A stretch of DNA of 10,739 nt from Treponema sp. (lineage in GTDB: Bacteria > Spirochaetota > Spirochaetia > Treponematales > Treponemataceae). Position numbers and translations under genes: made by a program. Under the pieces are notes generated by a model. It was given only the letters and a program-made list of their open reading frames with translations, had not been told where the DNA came from and did not search any database. The stretch's first letter is position 1; each line of letters begins with the position of its first letter. Of this stretch, positions 7,100 to 10,739 are shown piece after piece. The stretch covers positions 1-10,739 of the forward strand of contig JAHAZL010000030.1 of NCBI GenBank assembly GCA_018384055.1, written 5' to 3'.

Positions 7100-7105
7100 G
7101 GAGGA
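7100..7105 (+). promoter_or_regulatory. Shine-Dalgarno site setting the coaX start
   Basis: GGAGGA lies 10 nt before the ATG at 7116. A TTG at 7098 in the same frame overlaps this site and cannot be served by it, so the CoaX N-terminus is MLFAVDIGNTN. Confidence 0.8.
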
Positions 7106-7115
7106 TTCGGGCAAA

Positions 7116-7913
7116 ATGCTGTTTGCTGTAGACATTGGAAATACAAACGTAGTAATTGCAGTTTTTGACGGAAACAAAATCATCCAGCAGTGGAGGATCA
7201 GTTCTGATACAAAGAGGACCGGTGATGAATATACATCTACCATCCTTACCCTTTGCCGTGATGCAGGCCTTGATACAAATTGCTTTAGCAAGGGTATCAT
7301 CAGTTCTGTTGTGCCTGCATTGATTGGTCCTTTTGTTATTGTATGTCAGCGCATCGTTAAAAAGCATCCATTCATCGTAAAGTCAAACCTTGCCTCTGAA
7401 GGTTCTATTCTTCCTGTCCATCTTACTGGCCACAGTTCCAGGGAATTGGGGACAGACCTTCTTTGCAATGCAGTAAGTTCCTGGAACCTTTTCCACGGTG
7501 CAAATATTGTCGTAGACTTTGGAACTGCCTTGACCCTTACATGTACAGATTCAAAGGGTGTCATTCACGGCGGTACAATTTCCCCGGGACTTGGCACTGC
7601 AGTAAAAGCCCTTGCCATGAATACGGCTCAGCTTCCTTTTGTGCCACTTGAAGCTCCAAGAAAGGTTATCGGAAATACAACAAAGGAAGCAATTCAGAGC
7701 GGAATCGTTCTTGGATACAAAGGACTTGTTGAAAGCCTTGTTGCCCAGTGCAAGCAGAATCTTTCAGAATTCAGCGGTGATAATGTTGAAGATATAAAGG
7801 TTGTAGCAACCGGTGGACTTAACAGCGTCCTCAAACCATTGACGGATTGCTTTACCATTGTTGACAAGGATCTTACCGTAAAGGGGTTGAAACTCATTGC
7901 CGATTTGGCATAG
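7116..7913 (+). CDS. coaX: Type III pantothenate kinase CoaX
   Basis: CoaX phosphorylates pantothenate with ATP in the first step of coenzyme A synthesis. Unlike CoaA it belongs to the ASKHA fold and is generally insensitive to CoA feedback. The 265-residue length fits. Recognisable are the phosphate-binding DIGNTN at 6-11, SSVVP at 63-67, the pantothenate/catalytic segment ELGTDLLCNA at 110-119, VVDFGTALT at 132-140, HGGTISPG at 151-158, VIGNTT at 184-189 and ATGGL at 231-235. Family members usually have G-A-D-R in the fourth of these; here it is G-T-D-L, with the catalytic Asp114 kept but the Arg replaced by Leu115. Other acidic residues (Asp6, Asp134) are present, so the enzyme is probably active. 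The start is fixed by a Shine-Dalgarno site. The protease lipoprotein gene begins 9 bp after the stop, implying co-transcription. Confidence 0.96.
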   Translation: MLFAVDIGNTNVVIAVFDGNKIIQQWRISSDTKRTGDEYTSTILTLCRDAGLDTNCFSKGIISSVVPALIGPFVIVCQRIVKKHPFIVKSNLASEGSILPVHLTGHSSRELGTDLLCNAVSSWNLFHGANIVVDFGTALTLTCTDSKGVIHGGTISPGLGTAVKALAMNTAQLPFVPLEAPRKVIGNTTKEAIQSGIVLGYKGLVESLVAQCKQNLSEFSGDNVEDIKVVATGGLNSVLKPLTDCFTIVDKDLTVKGLKLIADLA

Positions 7914-7922
7914 GAAAGCGTA

Positions 7923-9338
7923 GTGAAAAGATTTTTTTTTATTCCGGTTTTATTTATTTTTTTCCTTTTCACAGGATGTATTCAGATAGTTGAGACAGTC
8001 GTGAATTCTCTTTCCAGTGAAGATTTTACTTATCGTTGTAAAAAAGTTTCTGAAAAAGAATATTTTAAAAATGATGCGAATAATAAAAAAATCTGTGACT
8101 GGCTTTTAGTCATGTATATGGATGCTGATAATTCTCTTGAGGCTTCAATCAGGAATGATTTCAATGAAGTTGAAAAAGGGCTTGCTGCCATAAGAAATGA
8201 AAATGGCAGTGCTGCCTCTGGATATGCATCCGTTAGGGTTGTTGTTCTTTGGGATGGTGCTCTTTTAGCTCAGGACAGTAAAATTCTTGAGGTTGGTCCG
8301 GATACAACTGACTATTATGCAGGTTCTGAAACTTATTGCATTACAAATGTTGATTTTATTACCGCTTCATATAACGAAGTTGACATGTCTCAAGGATCTA
8401 CTTTGACATCTTTTCTGAAATTTGTTGACGGGCATTACAGTGCTTCAAAAGGGAAAATCCTTCACGTTGCAGACCATGGATCTGGTCCTGGTAAAAATGA
8501 AAGGGCAATGTTTGAGGATAAAACAAATAAAGGTGTGTCAATGTCTTCTTCGGAATTTTCAATGGCCTTGGAAAATGCCGGGTATGGGTATGATAAAAGT
8601 AAATTTTCTGCACTCCTTCTTGATGTTTGCCTTGGAGCTTCTGTTGAAGATTCCTATCAGTTTAAAAACTATGCTGAATATATGATTGCTTCACCAAATA
8701 CAACACCAGGTGCAGGATTTTATTATGTTGATGTAATGAAATGCTTTGAAACTGAACTAGATTCAAAGGCCGTGGCTGAACGCATAGGGAAATCTTTTGC
8801 CCAATATTACACGAACAATCCTGTTTCAATTTTATCTGCAACTATATCAGTCATAGATCTTTCTAAAATTAATGAGTGTGTTGAAAAGATTGATGACCTT
8901 GCTGATTTTATTAAAGGCTACAAGACCACTTATGTTAAGTATTTGCAGAGTGAAGGAAATGTAAGTCAGTGTCTTTGTTACAAAGGAACCATAAACTGGC
9001 TTTATGATATAGGGGATTTTGCCAAGCATGTATACTCGGATTCATCTTCATCTTCAGACATTAAATCTAAGGCGAAAGGTGTAATGGGAAGTTTGTCTTC
9101 AGCCATTGTTTATTCGTGGGGATACGGACTGTATTCATCTGAAAGCTCCAGTCAAAGTTATTATGGCATTGCCATCTGTGGTAATTCTGTTTCAAATGTA
9201 TATGGATATTCGGGCATTCCTTCATGGTACAGAACAGACCTGACATTCGGAATTACTTCAGAAAATAAGCCGAAAGATACAGGATGGGCGGGTATGCTTG
9301 TAAATTGGTTTGGATCATATCCTAAAAACAACAGTTAG
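7923..9338 (+). CDS. Clostripain-family (C11) cysteine protease lipoprotein
   Basis: The 471-residue product starts with GTG and an N-terminal lipoprotein signal (lipobox LFTGC, Cys19), so the mature enzyme should be membrane-anchored outside the cytoplasm. The C11 hallmarks follow in order: WLLVMYMDADNSLE at 60-73, the catalytic His in VADHGSG (His185), the catalytic Cys in LLLDVCLGASVE (Cys236) and ASPNTTPGAGFYY at 256-268. An acidic residue two before the Cys (Asp234) matches the position said to set Arg/Lys preference in clostripain-type enzymes, which is inference here. Several basic residues lie between His185 and Cys236 (Lys191, Arg194, Lys200) where C11 zymogens are cleaved, so self-activation is possible. 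The C-terminal half is Ser-rich (SDSSSSSD, SSESSSQS) with no further domain I recognise. The Shine-Dalgarno AGGAAAG (7912-7918) overlaps the end of coaX. Its 3' end overlaps the convergent neuB-type gene by 4 bp. Its codons look more A+T-rich locally than its neighbours. Confidence 0.9.
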   Translation: MKRFFFIPVLFIFFLFTGCIQIVETVVNSLSSEDFTYRCKKVSEKEYFKNDANNKKICDWLLVMYMDADNSLEASIRNDFNEVEKGLAAIRNENGSAASGYASVRVVVLWDGALLAQDSKILEVGPDTTDYYAGSETYCITNVDFITASYNEVDMSQGSTLTSFLKFVDGHYSASKGKILHVADHGSGPGKNERAMFEDKTNKGVSMSSSEFSMALENAGYGYDKSKFSALLLDVCLGASVEDSYQFKNYAEYMIASPNTTPGAGFYYVDVMKCFETELDSKAVAERIGKSFAQYYTNNPVSILSATISVIDLSKINECVEKIDDLADFIKGYKTTYVKYLQSEGNVSQCLCYKGTINWLYDIGDFAKHVYSDSSSSSDIKSKAKGVMGSLSSAIVYSWGYGLYSSESSSQSYYGIAICGNSVSNVYGYSGIPSWYRTDLTFGITSENKPKDTGWAGMLVNWFGSYPKNNS

Positions 9339-10495
9339 AATTTAAGCTGCGGCCTTGATTTTGTGCCGCAGTTTTTTCTTTTCTTTTCAATAAAATCTTC
9401 CAGCTTGACGCCGGCACCGTTTTCAACATCCTTTGTCAAAACTGCACCTGTAATAAGTTCCTTAAATTCAGGACTGATTCCTGGCGTCAGGATTTTTTCA
9501 GTTCTGAGTACTGAAACATCGCCGTTTCCTATTTTTTCGCCTTTCTTCATCGAACGCATGTAGTGAAGGCTTCTGTTTGTTCTTCCGTAATTGGCTGATT
9601 CTGCAGGGGCAAGTTTCTTTATTCCAGTACCAAGAATTGAATTGATTTTTTCCATCGGGTATTCGTAGGCAAGCTGACGGTAAATTTCATTTTCACCGCT
9701 GTGCCGCAAAACTGCTTCTGCCTGATGTACGCTGTGTACCATAAGCTTGAACATTTCAGGCTCCAGGGCAACGGGGTCATCAAGACCGCTGTCCTTGCGG
9801 CTTAAGGTAATGTGCTTTTCTATCATTGCTCCGCCCATGGCAACTGAAAGAACAGGAACAAGAACAGGATCCATGCTGTGGTCGCTAATTCCCGTTGGAA
9901 TTCCAAGAACCTGCCCCAATGTCTTTACGCATCGAACGTTGTATTCGTCTTCCGGAGCAGGATAAAAGGTAAGGCAGTGAAGGAGAGTTAGGGCTGGCAT
10001 CTTCATATCTTCTGCCCTTTTATTTTCCGATGCATCAATCAATTCCATTGCTTTTTCAATGTCACCGAGTTTTGAAACGCCGCTGGAAAGTATGAGTGGA
10101 ATCTTCGCGTAGAACCTGGAGCAGTCCTTTAGCATTGGATAGTGGTTTACTTCCGGACTTGCGATTTTAATTGCGTCCGGTTTAAGTTCAGCAAGTTCTT
10201 TGAGGGATTTGAGGCCAAAAGGGGAGCAGGCAAAAAGAATGTTTTTCTTTCGGGCGTACTCCATGCACTGTGCATAGAATTCCTGGTTGCATTCCAATGC
10301 CTTGAAATTATCGTAAAGTCTTGTTCTTCCGTTTGGCAAATCTACAAAGCCTGTGTCGGGATGAAGAATTTCATCTGCATAAACCCACTGGAATTTTACA
10401 CAGTCAGCTCCGGCTTCTTTGGAAGCATCAATAAGTTCAAAAGCTTTTGAAAGGTCACCTGAATGTGCTGTTCCAATTTCTGCAATTATAGTCAT
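9335..10495 (-). CDS. NeuB/SpsE-type nonulosonic acid synthase (N-acetylneuraminate synthase family)
   Basis: Enzymes of this family condense phosphoenolpyruvate with a six-carbon amino sugar (ManNAc or a bacillosamine-derived sugar) to give sialic, legionaminic or pseudaminic acids. The 386-residue product has the TIM-barrel N-terminus TIIAEIGTAHSGDL, VKFQ at 33-36, KIASPEVNHYPML (110-122), LSSGVSKLGDIEKA (136-149), HCLTFYPAPEDEYN (173-186), ISDHSMDP and EKHITL with metal-ligand candidates His173 and His228. A SAF domain follows at about 308-372. Most relatives have Asn where GTAHSG has Ala (NHxG becomes AHxG). The exact product (Neu5Ac, legionaminate, pseudaminate) cannot be told. No other sugar-pathway genes are in view. 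Treponeme flagellins are reported to carry nonulosonate-type glycans, a plausible use. The last residues (EKKRKNCGTKSRPQLKF) look like non-domain tail and coincide with a reverse-strand terminator. The ATG at 10495 is preferred over an in-frame ATG at 10582 because the added 29 residues match no family feature. No Shine-Dalgarno precedes it. Confidence 0.93.
   Translation of the reverse strand: MTIIAEIGTAHSGDLSKAFELIDASKEAGADCVKFQWVYADEILHPDTGFVDLPNGRTRLYDNFKALECNQEFYAQCMEYARKKNILFACSPFGLKSLKELAELKPDAIKIASPEVNHYPMLKDCSRFYAKIPLILSSGVSKLGDIEKAMELIDASENKRAEDMKMPALTLLHCLTFYPAPEDEYNVRCVKTLGQVLGIPTGISDHSMDPVLVPVLSVAMGGAMIEKHITLSRKDSGLDDPVALEPEMFKLMVHSVHQAEAVLRHSGENEIYRQLAYEYPMEKINSILGTGIKKLAPAESANYGRTNRSLHYMRSMKKGEKIGNGDVSVLRTEKILTPGISPEFKELITGAVLTKDVENGAGVKLEDFIEKKRKNCGTKSRPQLKF
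9344..9388 (+). terminator. Intrinsic terminator of the coaX-protease transcript, inside the neuB-type gene
   Basis: AAGCTGCGG (9344-9352) pairs with CCGCAGTTT (9366-9374), six perfect GC-rich pairs plus a G·T and two A-T pairs, around a 13-nt loop. Six T residues follow the core stem at 9372-9377, with more T/C-rich sequence to 9388. It lies just after the protease stop codon and entirely within the last codons of the oppositely oriented neuB-type gene. On the minus strand there is no U-tract after the stem. Confidence 0.85.
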
Positions 10496-10502
10496 GATGT
10501 AT

Positions 10503-10531
10503 ATTTTATGTGGAAATGAAATAAAGAGCAA
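10503..10531 (-). promoter_or_regulatory. Probable promoter of the neuB-type gene
   Basis: On the minus strand TTGCTC (10531-10526), a 17-bp spacer and TAAAAT (10508-10503) form a sigma-70-like promoter; the -10 matches consensus at 5 of 6 positions, the -35 at 3 of 6. The -10 ends 7 nt before the ATG at 10495, so the mRNA would start at or next to the start codon. Confidence 0.45.
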
Positions 10532-10536
10532 TTTAA

Positions 10537-10606
10537 GGTGAGGCGGTCTGGAAACCCTGTCATATTTAAAAGGGAAGAACATCCTCCCATATGATTTATC
10601 CTCACC
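10537..10606. other. Nested-stem element, possible structured RNA or operator
   Basis: A 7-bp outer stem GGTGAGG (10537-10543) pairs with CCTCACC (10600-10606). Inside it TCATAT (10560-10565) pairs with ATATGA (10589-10594), and inside that GGGA (10572-10575) with TCCC (10585-10588). A short GGT/ACC hairpin can also form on the left arm. The outer stem is GC-rich within A+T-rich DNA. I checked it by eye against common riboswitches, tRNA and small SRP RNA and saw no match. On the minus strand a TTGAAG-16 bp-TATACT sequence at 10607-10634 abuts it, but its expected start would trim the outer stem. From 10607 to 10739 I see only A+T-rich DNA, no gene. Confidence 0.3.
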
Positions 10607-10739
10607 AGTATAATTATTCTATTAATATCTTCAATAATGTAAAATGAAGTTTGGGCTATTTCTGATAAAGACAAATATAAATTGTAGTTTTCCAATTAAC
10701 TGTTTATTATATTTTACACCTTTGTGTACATTTATAATC

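Noticed and set aside
10496..10582. Alternative ATG at 10582 extending the neuB-type protein by 29 residues, preceded by GGGAGG
   Set aside because: The GGGAGG abuts the ATG with no spacing, the extra residues match no family feature, and the normal family N-terminus begins at MTIIAEIG.
10537..10606. tRNA-like reading of the 70-nt element (7-bp acceptor-like stem)
   Set aside because: No proper T-arm, D-arm or anticodon arm can be formed on either strand, so it is not a tRNA.
10492..10695. 67-codon leftward open frame upstream of the neuB-type gene
   Set aside because: It needs a TTG start without ribosome site, overlaps the promoter and nested-stem element, and has no protein-like features.

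Overview
The window looks like chromosome from a host-associated spirochaete, most likely a Treponema (gut, rumen or oral type rather than the syphilis group). This is inferred from moderately A+T-rich DNA, three lipoproteins with spirochaete-like lipoboxes (LLSGC, FFSGC, LFTGC), and the character of the housekeeping proteins. There are no tRNA, rRNA, CRISPR or insertion sequences, and I see no clear mobile element. The species assignment is not proven.

Layout, left to right. (1) secA runs leftwards and is cut by the left edge; its first 718 codons are present. (2) A 75-bp divergent promoter region separates secA from a rightward five-gene cluster (2231-5404). That cluster encodes a beta-propeller/NHL-like lipoprotein, a one-pass membrane protein, a four-helix membrane protein, a MutT-type Nudix hydrolase and a small SH3-like lipoprotein. 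It ends in a clear intrinsic terminator (5472-5497). (3) A 209-bp convergent gap with a perfect 14-bp hairpin separates it from leftward hisS (5614-6918). (4) A 197-bp divergent gap carries a heptanucleotide tandem repeat. (5) Rightward coaX (type III pantothenate kinase) lies 9 bp ahead of a clostripain-family (C11) cysteine protease lipoprotein. (6) Leftward, a NeuB/SpsE-type nonulosonate (sialic-acid-like) synthase overlaps the protease gene by 4 bp tail to tail. (7) The last 244 bp hold the neuB-type promoter and a nested-stem element.

Functional links. secA, hisS and coaX are core genes for protein export, translation and coenzyme A synthesis. Around them sit cell-envelope functions: three lipoproteins, two membrane proteins and a sugar-acid synthase that could feed flagellin or surface glycans. 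The protease probably sits on an envelope membrane and is co-transcribed with coaX, which looks like convenience of position rather than shared function.

Most notable points. The protease gene's terminator lies inside the last codons of the convergent neuB-type gene. Three promoter-proximal genes (secA, the first lipoprotein, neuB-type) lack a Shine-Dalgarno site and have a -10-like hexamer only 6-8 nt before the ATG, which suggests leaderless mRNAs. CoaX has Leu where the family's substrate-binding motif usually has Arg. I did not find a convincing wholly new multi-gene system; the 2231-5404 envelope cluster is the nearest candidate.
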